DNA of 64,000 nucleotides from Rhexocercosporidium sp. MPI-PUGE-AT-0058 (Eukaryota > Ascomycota > Leotiomycetes > Helotiales). The position numbers and the translations under genes are program-made. The notes beneath the pieces were generated by a model. That model saw nothing but the letters and a program-made list of their open reading frames with translations. It did not search any database and was not told where the DNA came from. Where the stretch lies: assembly GCA_020746875.1 (NCBI GenBank), contig JAGTJL010000011.1, forward strand, positions 1,798,001 to 1,862,000. The letters run 5' to 3'. Positions 22,140 through 35,879 of the stretch are shown here, in pieces (position 1 is the first letter of the stretch; every line of letters starts with the position of its first letter).

Positions 22140-25119
22140 TAAGAAAAGACTAAGAACCCCTTCGCTATAAAGCGTTATATTTCATTAAGTCTTACGCGTC
22201 ACGTCTCTTTACCCTTATAATAAGTTAACGACGAACTTTAATACTTTAGCTTATTCGACAAATAAGTACCTCTCTACTAATAGTAGATTGCCTTAAAGAA
22301 AGCTGGAAAACCTCTTGCCGTTAACCTGCCTTATACAACTTGCCGCGCGCGTCGTGCCGTCAACCTGCCTTATATAACTTAACGCGCGCTATTCGAACTT
22401 CGACTTCGACTTATATTTAATTAATAAATCGATTAATAACCTCAAATACCTTTTTACCCCGTGCTATTATTACTTCCGACTTCTCTTCTCCGTTAGCAAA
22501 GCTCTAAAGAAAGAAGCGCTCCTTTGCGGCTAAGCTTTACTAATACCCTTATCTTTTTAGTCGAGATTCTTATAAAAGAACCCGACAACTTCGAAGAACT
22601 CGATTCCGACTCGGAGAATAAACCTCAGAATTACTTCGACGCCTCGCCAGAGCTTATTGCTATTATAAAAGGCCTTACCCTTGCTTAATAAGCAAAAGTA
22701 AATTAATTAATCGAGATCTCTATTAGCTTTATTATTACTGCCGCTATTAAGTAAGCTTTTAACTAATATATTACTTATAACCCTCGCTACGAGATTCGTA
22801 CTCCTTCTTTTTAAAACGACCGATCGGCACGTATTCTTACGGCAGACCTCTAGCTAACCGCCGATTATTACTTATTAAAGCTAAATAACTCGGTCCGAGC
22901 TATAAAGCCCTTTAAAATCAAATACTTTTATATCCTTTTTAGCGATTATAAAAGCGATATCGAGTACGATACTTAAAAAATAAAAATAAAATTATTTATA
23001 AAAAAATACTTAAGTAATTTTAAAAATAGAATATTATAAGTTAAGGCTTATTTTTAATATACTGTTAGCGAAGTAAAGATTATTATCTTTTAATATATAA
23101 ACCCCGAATTTATTAATACTTTCGAGACTGCCGCCGATATTTTAACGGCCTTAGACCAGCGATTCTTTAATTATAACCGAGTCTAAGCTGCTAAAAGAAT
23201 ATATAACTAACTATTAATAAATAATATAACTTATAACGACTTCTAAATCAAATTCACTTCTTATATTATTATTAATAAGATTATTTATTCCCGTTAATTT
23301 AAGAACGTATGCGAAAAGATCTCCCCGGCCTTTAAGCGTATAATTTATATAAAAAAGTATAAAATAAAAAGAAATTATATAACTTTAAACGAATTCTTAA
23401 TTATTACGAACCGGGAATCCCGTAATATCGCATTAAAAAAAGCCGTAACGACTCGTAAGGCTTAAGCTAACGATACTTTTAATAACTACGACGCGCGCGG
23501 CATTCTTAAAAAAGAAAGCTAGCGTATAACTTCTCTTACGCCGGTTATAATAATATAAAAACCTCTAATACTAACTTATAAATTATCGCTAAAAGTTCGC
23601 CCGCGCTCGCTATCCCCGGCTCCGTTCCTCCGCCGCCTTAAATCTCTTATACCGCTTCTTACTCTTAAAGACGTCTTTTTTAATACTTGCTTTTATTATA
23701 ATAAGACTAGCTATTAAATTAGCGACTGCCTTAAGCGCCGAAAAGACTAAGCCTTAAATAAGTTAATTTCTAAGCTAATCGTCGGCGAAAACCTAAAGAT
23801 TAACAAATTATTAAAAAACTCTTAAGCCGTAATAAAAACTTATACTTCGGCGTAAGCTATAACTTATGAAAAGATTTAGTATTTAATTTCCGTGCTTTTA
23901 TTAAAAGACGATAATTCTTAATTAATATTAAATTAAAAAGGAATAAATTCTTTACTAAAATATTTATATATATTAATAATAAAGTAAATATTTTTAATAT
24001 AATTAAAACCTCCCTCGCTTACCGACTCGTTAAGCAATTTAATATTTCTTTTGTAATACTCTTTTAACTAATTATCTTAATTAGTTATAATAATAGAAAA
24101 AGTAAGCTAATCGATACGGCTGTCTTACTTACTTTAATTATTAACTACCGGCGAATTAACTTCCTTTTCTTAATAATTAACTTAAGAAATACCGACGTCT
24201 TAATCGGTCGGAAGTTCCTCGAGCATTACGACTTAAAGCAATTATATATAAAGAACCGCAATTAGCTAGAATAGCCGTTAAATATGCCCGTACAGCCGTA
24301 CTTCGACCAGCGAGTCTTCGTCGATATCAACCGTTTCGATAAGCTAATCGTTAAGTCTTATTAGCTTAATGCAAAACGAAAGAACGCCCTCTTAAATTTA
24401 AATAACTATCGCCGAAAGTAAGCTAAGATTGCGGCACTCGACGATTCCTTTAAGTCTAAGGTTTTTAAACGGCTTATAATTAACGTTTCGCTAACTCGAC
24501 CCTTAAGCTTTATTAAAGAAGTTAAGAAGCGCTTATATATTATAAAAAATTAATTAAACCCGTCGATATCCCGTGATCCGGGATTATTATTTAAAAATAA
24601 AAGAGCCCGTAGAGCCCCCTCGGCGAATCACTAATATAAGGCGCTTATTACGGAGATTTTCTTAATATTAGCAGTAATAATATTTATAACGTATTTCCGA
24701 CTTAAGAAAGCTAAGAAGAATAAAGCAAAGACTTTCGTAATATTAATATAAGAAATCGACTAAGAGTTAACTCGCTATCGACGAGAGGCCTTAGACTAAT
24801 TAAATGTCGAGCTCGCATCGATAAATGAAGACTTAACCTTAAAAGAAGCCCTAGAAGTCAAATATATATAAGACGACGAGTTAATAAATAAGAAGCTCTT
24901 AATAGAATATTAAAAGTATATTCCTCTTTTCTCCCGGCGAGCCTCCGACGAGTTACTCGCGTACCGCTAAGGCGTAAACTACTAGATTAAGTTTATTAAA
25001 GAAAACGACTTATCTTTTAAACTTCTCCGGCGTATAATTAAAAAATAATTATCGGAAACTAAGTAATATATCATTAATAACTTATATAAAAGCTTTATTA
25101 AACCCTTTAATATATTATA

Positions 25120-27400
25120 TGCGGCCTTTATCCTTTTCGCTAAAAAAGCCGATAATAGTCTCCGATTATACGTCGATTACCGAAAGCTGAATATCTTATC
25201 TAAGAAAGACCCGTATTTAATTCCTTTAATCGATAAGATAATAGCTTATATTTATAAGGCAAAGGTCTTTATAAAGCTTAATATTTAATAAGCCTTCTAC
25301 CGTATTTATATATCCCCCGAAAGCGAAGACTATACGACCTTCCGCATTAAGTATAATATATATAAATATAAAGTCTTTCCTTTTAGCTTTACGAATAACC
25401 CGGCGATTTTTTAATAATTTATTAATAATATCTTAATAAAGTATTTAAACGACTTTTACGCGGCTTATATAAATAATATCCTTATATACTCGTTAACCTT
25501 TAAAGAATACGAGATACACGTAAAAAAAGTTATAATAATATTATAAACACACGAACTTTAAGCCGATATTAAAAAGTCCGAGTTTAACGTACGAAAGATA
25601 AAGTTTTTAGATTTTATTATTAATATTAATAATATAAAAATAAACCCGGAAAAAATTAACGTAATCAAAAACTAAAAATACGCCGGCAACGTATGTAACG
25701 TATAAAACTACTTTAGTTTTTATAACTTTTACCGTCGGTTTATTAAAAATTATAATCGCATCGCTCGATTCCTTACGATACTTACCGGGAAGAACGTGCC
25801 TTTTAACTTTAATAACGCTTATAAAAACGCGTAAGAAACTCTCCGGGAAGCCTTTTAATTTATACTAGTCTTTTATTATTACGACTTAATAAAGTAAACG
25901 CGGCTAAAGACTAACTCTTCTAACGGAATCGTTATTAGCGTATTATTTTAACTTTAAGAAAACGGCATTTTCTACTTTATAAGTTACTTTTTTAAGATTA
26001 TAATAGATCTTAAGCTTAATTACTTAATTTATAATAAAGAAATACTAATAATCTTCCGGTCGTTTAAGTAATATCGCCCGGAATTATTAAATACTTAAAA
26101 AAACGTTTACGTATATATAGATTACCGAGCTTTAAAGTATTTTATAATTACTAAAGATTTTACGATTAAATAAGCACGTTAAGCCGAGTTTTTCGCGGAA
26201 TTCTATTTCACGATTATATATTATATCGGGATTACGAATACTCTTATTAATACTCTCTTCTGAAGAAATCAAGACCTTATAATAATAAAAGCTTATAAGC
26301 AAGCTATTCGTAGTCAGTAACTCATTACAAATAATAAGATCGACCCTTTAATTACCGCTAACCTCTAGCTAATAGCCGTCGACTCTTTTAAGCCGTCGCG
26401 ACTGCCTAATCGAGAAATATACTAAGCGAGGTTTCCTAAACGAATAATTAAACTAATAAATAAAATACTTTTAAGAAAAAAACGTCCCTTAGCCGAGGCC
26501 GCTTAATTAAAGTATTTAAATATACCTCTTTCTTACGAAATTATTTTCCGTTCGACAACGGCGTAAAATACTTAATTAGAAATTATAAAGCGGTATATAC
26601 GGAATAATTGTATAGCCGCTATTTTAGCCGCCTTTTTAGCTCCTGTGGAAGTAAACTAAAAGGCCGATTAAAAGGCAAATCAAAAAGCCGACTAAGAGGC
26701 AGATTAAGAAGCAAAGCAAGTTCTAAAATAAAATCTTATATTAATCGACCTAAAAGTATCTGCCTTAAATAAGCTAAACCTTAACTTTATAATTACTTAT
26801 AATATCGCCGAATACGACGTAATCGACTAGGTGCTTACGGCTAATAAAGAGTCTCTTTTATTAAAGCTTCTCCGATAAAGAGCCCGTGAAAACGACTTAG
26901 ATTACGAGTTATTTAACGGCAAGCTTCTTTTTTAAAAACGTTTAAAAGTGCTTATAAAACTACTAAAGCTTCGCACGTCGCTATTACAGCATATACACTC
27001 GCAACCCTTAGTCGCTTATACCGGAATCGGGAAAATAAAAGTATTATTAAGCCGTAAATATTATTAAAATAGCCTTTTTACTAACGTAAGCTATTACGTC
27101 GCGAATTGCAGTTATTTTAAATAAAAGGCCAAAAGAAATAAGATACTTAGTTTCTTATATCCTTTGCCTATCCTCGCCCGGCCGTATTAATACCTTACGA
27201 TAGATTTTATAAAGTTATTATTAAATAAAAGTAGCTATAACTTTATTATAATAATTATAAACCGCTTATTTAAGAAACCGGTCTTTATACCTTACTACGA
27301 TATAATTATAGTTAAAGGAATAGCTACTTTCTTTCTTATTTATTAGACTTATTACTTTAATATACCGGATTCAATTCTTTCGGACCGCGGACCGTAATTC
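25120..27400 (+). pseudogene. Degenerate pol (RT, RNase H, integrase) of element B
   Basis: Reverse transcriptase landmarks are visible in one plus-strand frame broken by stops: RLYVDYRKLN, KDPYLIPLIDKI, FRIKYNIYKYKVFPF and NNILIYS. They are followed by a TNSSNG-type RNase H motif near 25905. An HHCC-type integrase finger (HIHSQPLVAYTG, then YYVANCSYFK) lies at about 26990-27120, and the integrase core start (LSFLYPLPILARP, then LTIDFIKLL) near 27150-27215. Several catalytic Asp/Trp/Gln codons are mutated in the RIP direction, so no functional enzyme is encoded. Confidence 0.75.
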
Positions 27401-28393
27401 GTTTTTTCTTTTTAAAAAGAATATTATCGCATCTTTAATACTAAAATAAAATTAACGACGGCGTATAACTTTAACGTCGACGGCTAAACTAAAGTAATAA
27501 ACTAATATATTAAGTAACGGCTCCGCTTTTTTTATTATTATTATTAAGATAATTAAAGTGACTTCTTGCCTATTATAGATATTATATAATTTACTTTGCC
27601 TTACGAGTCTCTTAATAACCTTACGCCTTTCCGGCTACTTAACGGCGTAAAGCCGAGGACTTCTTAAGACTTAATAAACTTAGAATTACTTATTACGGCA
27701 ACGGAGAAGCTTAATCGCAAAAAAGCTTTATAAGTCGCTTTACGTATGAAAGAAGTTATAAAAGTTATATAATCGTTATTAAAAGCTTAATAAGAGAAAA
27801 TAGAACGCTTGACTAATCGTAGTCGACGCGCTATCGATTAGGACGTTAGCGACTTAATATTAATTAATACTCAGAACTAGAATATCGACCGGCCCTTAAA
27901 GAAGCTATCCGATAAGTAATACGGCCTTATTAAAGTAATCGCTAAAAAAGAAAAGAATTAAAAAGTTAAGCTTTTAAAAAACTAATTAATTTACTTTATC
28001 TTTTACTCACACTCGCTCCGCAAATACGTCGATAACCCTTTGCCTAAACAAGTTAAGGTTACGCCGGCATTTATTTAACTCTTACTTAAGTAAAACGAAT
28101 AGGAAATTAAAGGCATCTTTAGTTTTAAAGTCGTGCGGAATAAATTATTTTACCGCATTAAGTAGCTAAGCGTTAATAAAAATCTAGAATAATACTTATA
28201 CTTTAATATTATAACGGCTCCGCATATAATTAAACGATTCCACTTCGAGCACCTTAACGCTAAAGGCCCGCCAAGAGCTTTCCTTAAATAGTTAAAAGCT
28301 TATAATATTAGTATTAACGATTATAACGACTTAAAAGACGATACGATTATAGCTATAATTACGCGGACGTAGTTCTTTAAGAAGAAGAGGTAA

Positions 28394-28649
28394 TATTACA
28401 ATTCTTAGCGCCTTATATTTTAACTGAATGAGCTCGGCATCGCTCGTAGCATCGCCTTGGCATAGCAACTATAGCGCTAGGCCTAATCGGGAAAGGCTAG
28501 GAGGACCTTTTATATATTTATATTAAAGCTCCCTCTTATAGAAAGTTCTCCTTTTCTCGTTATCTTTTCTTCTTGATTCTGAGCGTAGCTTTAAGCCTAA
28601 AATATAAAGCTATCTTTTGCACCGTATCAACCTCTAGCCAGCCGTAACA
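28394..28649 (+). repeat. 3' LTR of element B
   Basis: 256 bases, the same length as the 5' LTR. It ends AGCCGTAACA and is followed by the GTTAT duplication. It is less mutated than the 5' copy. Confidence 0.85.
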
Positions 28650-28654
28650 GTTAT

Positions 28655-31400
28655 TTAAATAAACTAACGCAAAAAGATTTATATTTTATTCCGAGAATCG
28701 ATAAACTCTTCTCTCGCGTATTAAAGATTAAAATATTTATTAAATTTAATATTTAGGCCGCATTTAATCGCATTTAAATAAACCCCGAGTCAGAAGATTA
28801 TATAATTTTCTATATCAAATATAAGACTTATAAATGCAAAATATTACTTTTTAGACTTTATAATAGATTAAACACGTATTAAGGTTATATAAACGATGTA
28901 TTACTGAATTATTTAGACGAATTTTATATAACGTGCTTTAATAATATCTTAATCTATTCGGAATTAATAAAAGCATATAAAGAAAACGTTAAAATAATTC
29001 TAAAAAGACTTATAAAAGTTAGCTTATAAGTTAATATTAAGAAGTGTAAATTCTATATTACCCAAATTAAATACCTAAGTTATATCGTGATTACGAAAGG
29101 AATCGAAGCCGATTTAAAAAAAAAAAAAAAAAAAAAAAGTAAAACTGTTACGAAATTAAAACTATTTAAAAATTATTATAATAATAAAATCTTTCTTAAG
29201 TTTTTACGGTTTCTACCGATAATTTATTCGTAATTTTAAACTTATCGTAAAGCTTCTTTCTACGCTTACCCGACTTACGGTTCCTTAGAATTAAACGAAA
29301 GAGTATAAGGAGGCCTTTAAGGAATTGCTGAATTAATTATTAATTATATAAAAGATTTATTATTTTAATCTTAGTCTTCTGACTCGACTAGAAACCGACG
29401 CTTTTAATAAAGTAATTATAAGCGTGGTTTCTTAATAATACGTTTATAGATTATAATATCTTTTAGGATTTTACTCTCACGTTTTAAATAGCTATAAGCA
29501 TAATTAGGAAATCTACGATAAAGAATTTTATACGATTATAAAATCGTTTTATAAGTAGCGTTTTAAACTTATATCTATTCGGACCAGACTCGGAGTATAT
29601 TTAAATTACTAATCTCTAGAATATTTCATAATAATAAAAATATTTATAAGTAAGTAAGCTCGATAAATGGAATTCCTTTCCGATTTTAATTTCTAAACTA
29701 TATATACGCCAAATAAATAAAATCAAAAGGCTAATTCTCAGTTAGAGAGAGTAAGACTTAGAATCTAAGAAAAAGTAAAATTAAATAGTCGATTTAAAGT
29801 CTTATTTACGCTTAATCGCCTTAATTATAAAATTAACGCGGAATTAACGGATGAGTTTATAGCTAATATTATTTCCTTTTTTTTTTCTAAAAGCGGAAGA
29901 TATTATTAATAATTTAACTCCGGAGTTATTTAAAAGCTTATTTAAATTTATTAAAAAGCTCTATTAAAATAACCGTAAGTGTTTTACTAAGGAATAAAAG
30001 TCTTTACTTAAAAATTATATAATAATAGACGGACTCTTATACTTTAAAAGACGTTTATATATATAAAAGAATACCCCGTTATATATTAAACTAATATAAA
30101 AAGCTTATAACTAGCCGTTTATAATATATCCTAATGAAAAAAAAGTCTTACTAGCTTCTTATTCTTAAGTATTACTAGTTCGGAATAAGTTCGGATTACT
30201 TCCGGTATATAAGAAATTATAAAGCTTGTTAATGCTCTTATTTTAAATAAATTAAATAAATTAAATAATAAGGGTTCTTATACTTTTTACTTATCCCCGT
30301 ATATCTTATGTAATACTAATGTATAAATTATAAGGATTTCTTAAAACATAAGTACGGTTTTAACTAAATTTTATTTATTAATCGCTTTAGAAAGGATTCG
30401 GTCCCGATTCTTTATTACTAAAATATCGACGCTCGTGATATTATTTAATTATTTATTTAATAAATTTACCGATTCGGATACCCTTTAAAGACGATTATGT
30501 CGAACCGCGGCTCTTAGTTCATCTCTTCTTTTTAAAAAGAATTCTATTATATTATCGACGTCAAGATTAAGCCTTTTATAGCTTATTATAAAAAGACGGA
30601 CGGATAAACAGAGATTATAAATCGCTATATTAATTAAAGGCTTAGACTATTCGTTACTTATTATTAAGATAATTAGAGTAAGCTAATACTTTTAATTAAT
30701 AAAGCTTAAATAACCCTGCTTCACGAATTTATTAATATAGCTTCGTATTAGCTCAAATTCGGCACGGAACCACGTAATAGCTAAGATTAGAGGACGCTTA
30801 AGGTTATTATTTTATTAGAAAAGCTTAATTACGTTAATACGAAAAACCTAGCTTGACGTATAAAGTAAAATTACTAAAGAAAATATATAAGCCGCTTAAA
30901 ACCGTATAGCTCGCGTAACGGACTAAAAACGGAGGCTTATTAATTAGGAAGTCGGATAAGAGGTTTTCTTATTAATTAAGAATTTTAAGAATTACTATTT
31001 TAGTTGTAAGCTTATAAATTAATAAGAAAGCTTTTTTAAGATTTAAAACAAAAGTAAGTTATTTTTATAAGCTAGAATTACTTATAAGCTCTTAAATACA
31101 CGACGTATTTATACTAAAACTTTTTTTAAAGAATCTAAAAGATTTTTTATTAAGTTAAAAGACGCCGAAATCTCTTTTAAAAGTAATCGAAGGTTAAAAA
31201 GAGTAGGAAATCGAAGAAATCCTTAGTATTAAATTATACCGTAACGTGCTTAAATATTAAGTGAAATAATTAAGCTATAATCCCGATTTATAATAATATA
31301 ATGCCTCTAATTTAATAAGGTCGTCTTATAAATTAAGAGATTTTCATGCGGCGTATTCTAATAGACTAAGACTACTCCGAAACTTATCCGAATAGCTTAA
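28655..31400 (+). pseudogene. Degenerate pol and chromodomain of element A1
   Basis: The sequence resumes directly after element B at the point where A2 reads through (near 35878). Reverse transcriptase motifs are KDLYFIPRIDKL, AAFNRI, INPESEDY and NNILIYSE in one broken frame. RNase H shows TDA near 29395. Integrase and a chromodomain (31204-31300) follow. Trp codons of the chromodomain are now TAG/TAA, and the polymerase DD is partly lost. It is inactive. Confidence 0.75.
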
Positions 31401-31761
31401 GGCTTAAGAATTAAGAGAAGTAATTATAATTACTTAAAAGATAATAACTTATAACTTTTTTTTAAAAAATAATAAAACGACGATATTAATTAATAATTAT
31501 TTACTTTTTAATTTAAACTATTAATAGGGCTTTACGACCGCACTTTAATAAGGACTTAGCTACCGATTTTATTATAAACGGCTATTTTCGCATAAGGATT
31601 TAAAGAAAGTAACGGTTATAAAAGATTAATAAAATTAATCCGAAACAAGGCCATTTAATTCTTATTAAAAGAATCTTTTTCTTTTTTAAAAAAAGCTCGG
31701 CTAGCTCGCTATTTAACTTTTTATAAAAAAGGCTAAACTTCTTTTTCTTTTTCTTCCTCTT

Positions 31762-32131
31762 TGAAAACAAGAGATTTAGTATGAATGATGATTCTTGATT
31801 CTAAGGGAAACTGCGTCTATATAACCACTTTAAAAGTTCTCGAAGCCTAGCTCAATTAGGCTGTAATAGCCGCGACTAGGCTAGCTAACTTAGGCAAACT
31901 AGCCAAGCCGGTATATAAAGCTTCCGGTAGTATTAAAGTTTAGCTCGGTTATAGGCTTTAGCTATACTGAAACTAGCTTAGTTACGACTGTTCTAGGCCT
32001 TGTATGCGTTTAATATGCCTTGTAAATCCCTCTGGGTATGTTTTAATATACGAGCTAATTATACGAGCTTTCGTTTATTTATACGAGCCTCTTATTAAGC
32101 GAGTTTAGCCGAAGCTTAATATAATCTTATA
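31762..32131 (+). mobile_element. Solo LTR, family S, inserted in A1, duplication CTCTT
   Basis: It starts TGAAAACAAGAGATTTAGTA and ends ATAATCTTATA, with CTCTT at 31757-31761 and 32132-32136. The matching place in A2 (near 38972) is an empty site with a single CTCTT, so both the insertion and its borders are proven inside this window. It is 370 bases, shorter than its relatives at 8560 and 11053, and lacks their internal tandem units. Confidence 0.9.
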
Positions 32132-32683
32132 CTCTTCTTAGTAATGGTAGCCGCTTTACGCTTAATATTACTACGACGTATGCGGCGACGAGCTATACTT
32201 ACGTTCTTATTCTTATTCTTATTCTTTTTTTTCTTTTATTATTAATCTTATTATTACGGTAAGCTATTTTAATTATTGAAATAATAAGGACAGCGAGAAC
32301 TTTAATAAGGCTTTTAAGTGTTAAATACTAATAGTATTATAATAAACTTAACGACTTATAATAAAGTTATTTAATTACTTAAATATAATATAGCGAAGAG
32401 CTTAAGTCTTTTTTAATATCGTAAACTTTAGCTTTTCTATAGTTTTAAGCGCTTCCGCGGTCGCTATAATAATAATTCGTTAATCGATAAGGCAGTAATT
32501 TAGATTTTCGTATTATTAATAGCTATTAATAACGCGTCGCATTCCGGGCTTATAAATTACGGAAGTTAAAAAGTTAAAAGTATTAATATTAGATTAGTTT
32601 CGGACGCTTTCCGGACCTTAACTTACGAGGCGGTAAGATCTTTTTTAAATTATATAATAAGTATATTTCTTCGAGCTACTTTT

Positions 32684-32941
32684 TGTAACAATAAGTATAC
32701 TTAGGAGCTTCTCAGCGAGTCAGGGAATCCAGGGGTTCAGAGGTAATTAAGTTATGCCGAGTCGGACTAGTACCGGAGGGGTTTCGGAAGAGCTTATATA
32801 TATGAACTCATACTCTTTCTATTCCTTCTTTTCTTCTTCATCTTCTTGTTTCCTTCGTATTAGACTTATTAGCTCTCGATAGCTTTAATTAAAGTATTAT
32901 TATATACTTCTTATACCGCTCTCTTAATTAATATCGTTATA
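32684..32941 (+). repeat. 5' LTR of element A2
   Basis: 258 bases from TGTAAC to CGTTATA. It shares GCCGAGTCGGACTAGTACCG and CGGAAGAGCTT with the LTR at 40087, but not with the A1 LTRs. A TATATATA box lies near 32795. Confidence 0.85.
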
Positions 32942-35879
32942 TTAAATAAAAAGATCACTTCCGCCAGAGACGGCTTTATAATATCTTATTAGAGATTTAA
33001 TTATTAATATTTTAAAGAATTAAGATTTTAAAAATCTCTTAATAATTAAAAACTAAGGTTTAATTTAATACTTTGTAATTAATAACGCTTAAAGCAATCT
33101 TCGCTAATTACGCTCCAAATAATCCCCTTCGTATAAAAGCCGTTATAAACAGATTTTAAAAAAGTATTTTCATTATACCCAAAACTTTATTATTTAAATA
33201 CGAAACTCTTCCCGAATCTGCCCCGAGTTAAATACTTATTTCTATTAAGACTTATTATATCTTAATTAATTATTAAAGAACTTATTAAATCAGATCTTTT
33301 AGCTGCTACGACTTCCTTAAAAGCGCCTTCTAATTCAGAAATATTTATTACCTCGCTTCTTAAAACTAACGTCGCTATCCAAAAAAATAAAAGTAAAGCT
33401 CAGAACGATATAAATTATAATAACTCTAACGTTTTAAAAAGATTTTTCCAAACCGTTAATAATCGAACTAAGAATTAAGCAAATAAGCAAAGAGAATTCC
33501 AATCTAATCTTATTAGAATTAAGATTATACTCGTAGCCCTTACTACTCCTCGGTCTAATTTAATACGACTTAACGACGATCTTAAAGAAGATCCTACTTT
33601 TTCCGAGCCTTTCGAACTACTTTAAAATCGTTTACGAACCCTTACTCTTCTTTTACTTTAATCAGTAGAATTTAATAAAAGTTCGCTAAAGAATTATACT
33701 TCTTTTATTCCCGGAGCTTATTTAAGCTCGTTTCGGCCTCTTAAGATTCAATTAATAAAGAAGATTATTTTATTAAATAATAACTTAAACCTTTTATTTA
33801 AATAATAACGTACTTTAGTTTAAGATCGCTTAAAAGTTAACGCTGATTTTTACTTAACAAAAAGAACTTGTCGTGCTCTCGTTTAAAGATTAATTACCGA
33901 AACGGCACGATTTTATTTAAAACTTTAATACTTTTCGAAAACTTATTCTTTTAAAACCGCTAAAAAGATAATTATATTCTTAGAATCTTACTTTTTAACC
34001 GGCTACAAAATAAACGAGTTCCGGTTTACTTTCTATAATTTACATATAAACTTTTATTTTAAAGAGACTTTTGCTAAGTTTAAAGTAAGATTCTAAAGCG
34101 TTATTATTTAAGGTAACGTCGCTAAATCGGAATAATTCTTTTATATATAGTAAAAGCTCTTTCTTAAGTTATAAAACGAGACTTTTATTATTAAATTAAC
34201 TTAAGAGAATAATTATAATAAAATAATTTCCTACCTTATCTCGCTAAACTTAAAGAACCGCCGAAATCGTATACTTAACTTAAATTTCACTTTAACTCGC
34301 ACCCCGAATATAACTCGGAAGCCGTCTAGTTTAAATTAAATTACCTCTTCTATTTAGACGCTTATTTAAAGAACTACCTTTGCCCGTTAATCTTCTTCTA
34401 TTTTATTCTAACGCTCTTTTACTCTTTAATAATAATCTACTTTTTTTCTACCGCGCTAAAGCTTTATATATTTAAGGCCTCAGACTTCTATAAATGAAAA
34501 TCTAATTAAGTATTATAATTACGGTAAATTTAATTATTATAAAAGCGATTACCCCGAGATTCTTAAAGTTTAACTTGTAAATAAGGGAATCAAGGAAGAA
34601 AGCGTAGAATTAAAAGAAGAATAAGAAGAATTATTAAAAGAATAAATAAAAGAAAATAAAAAAGCTTAAAGAAAGACTCTTTTTTAAGTTTATATAAATA
34701 TAATCTATTAAAGCTTAATTTAAACTCCCTTATAAAAAGAAAGCAATTCTTAATCTCTTATATTATTAATATAAATAAATATAGCGTTATACTCTCCGCT
34801 TTAGCAAATATTAAAACAAATAGTTACTTTTTCGTAAATCAGACCCTTTCCGTGCGCTTTTCGGAAGCCTTAGAAATAAAGATTTTATCCTTCTCTTATA
34901 TTATCTTAATTCGTAATTTCCAGAATTCCGTATAAAGCCACGCTTCTTATTATATACGTCTCTATTTAATAATAAATAGTAAACGCGTATATAATTACCC
35001 TTTTATTATATTTAACTTAAGAAATTAAAATATAATAATTAATGTTAAATAAATAAGACGCTTCCGTATTAAACTCGATTCAGTTAATAATTATCTTATA
35101 TAATCTTCCGTATACTTACGAACTCCTCGTTAAACGAAAGAGCTAGTCCTATCGCTCCCTATTAAAGCTAAAATAAGAACTATTAACTATTAATAATTAA
35201 ATACTAACCGACGTGATTTAATTATAAACTAAATTAATCGAAGACGACGATACTACTAATTCGCTATTAATTATATACAAATATCGACGTTACTAGAGAA
35301 TCCTTTTAAGAAATAAAAGCTAGAAACAGCCTCGGAACCCTTATTATTAAAGCCGGTCGGAAAACTAAAGGTAAAGAAACCTCGTTTACGACTACGCCGT
35401 CTCCTGGAACTTATTATAACTTTATAAAAAACTCCCTTTTTTATTTATAAGATTAACGTAAACGTATTTTATTTTAATATAAAAAGCAAGAATATTAAGT
35501 TCTTTATAATTAGTATTTATAAAATAAACCGAGTCTTATAAAAAAAATATAAAAAAAAAAATCCAAATATTTTCTAAATCGTAGCCGAAAGGCTTCCGAA
35601 ATAATATTAACTTCTTAAGAAAGTATTTTCTAAGACAGAGTTAAACGTTTTACTACCCTATTGATACTATAATTATAAGATTTAATTAAAAGCTCTATTA
35701 CTTAATTCTTATTTTCCTTTATATTGTTAATTAATAAAAAAGTTAAAAGTATTAAAAGAATACCTCTTAAAGAACCTTAATAAAAGATTTATTAAAATAA
35801 ATTAAAGTCCCTTCGCCTCTCCCGTCCTTTTTATAAAAAAGAATAATAAAAGATTACGTTTTTATATTAATTACCGTCG

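Larger units (their letters stand above)
21884..28649 (+). mobile_element. Element B: Ty3/gypsy chromovirus inserted in A1
   Basis: The length is 6766 bases with two 256-base LTRs (21884-22139 and 28394-28649), mutated TGTTACG...CGTAACA ends and a perfect GTTAT duplication (21879-21883 and 28650-28654). A purine tract (AAGAAGAAGAGG) precedes the 3' LTR. In order it shows a degenerate CCHC knuckle (about 23685-23730), protease-like sequence (24150-24230), reverse transcriptase (25120-25510), RNase H (about 25860), integrase zinc finger and core (26960-27400) and a chromodomain-like tail (28100-28200). In the polymerase box the catalytic YxDD reads YINN, as G-to-A changes would give. The frame is full of TAA/TAG. 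It is dead, and a RIP substrate. Confidence 0.85.
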
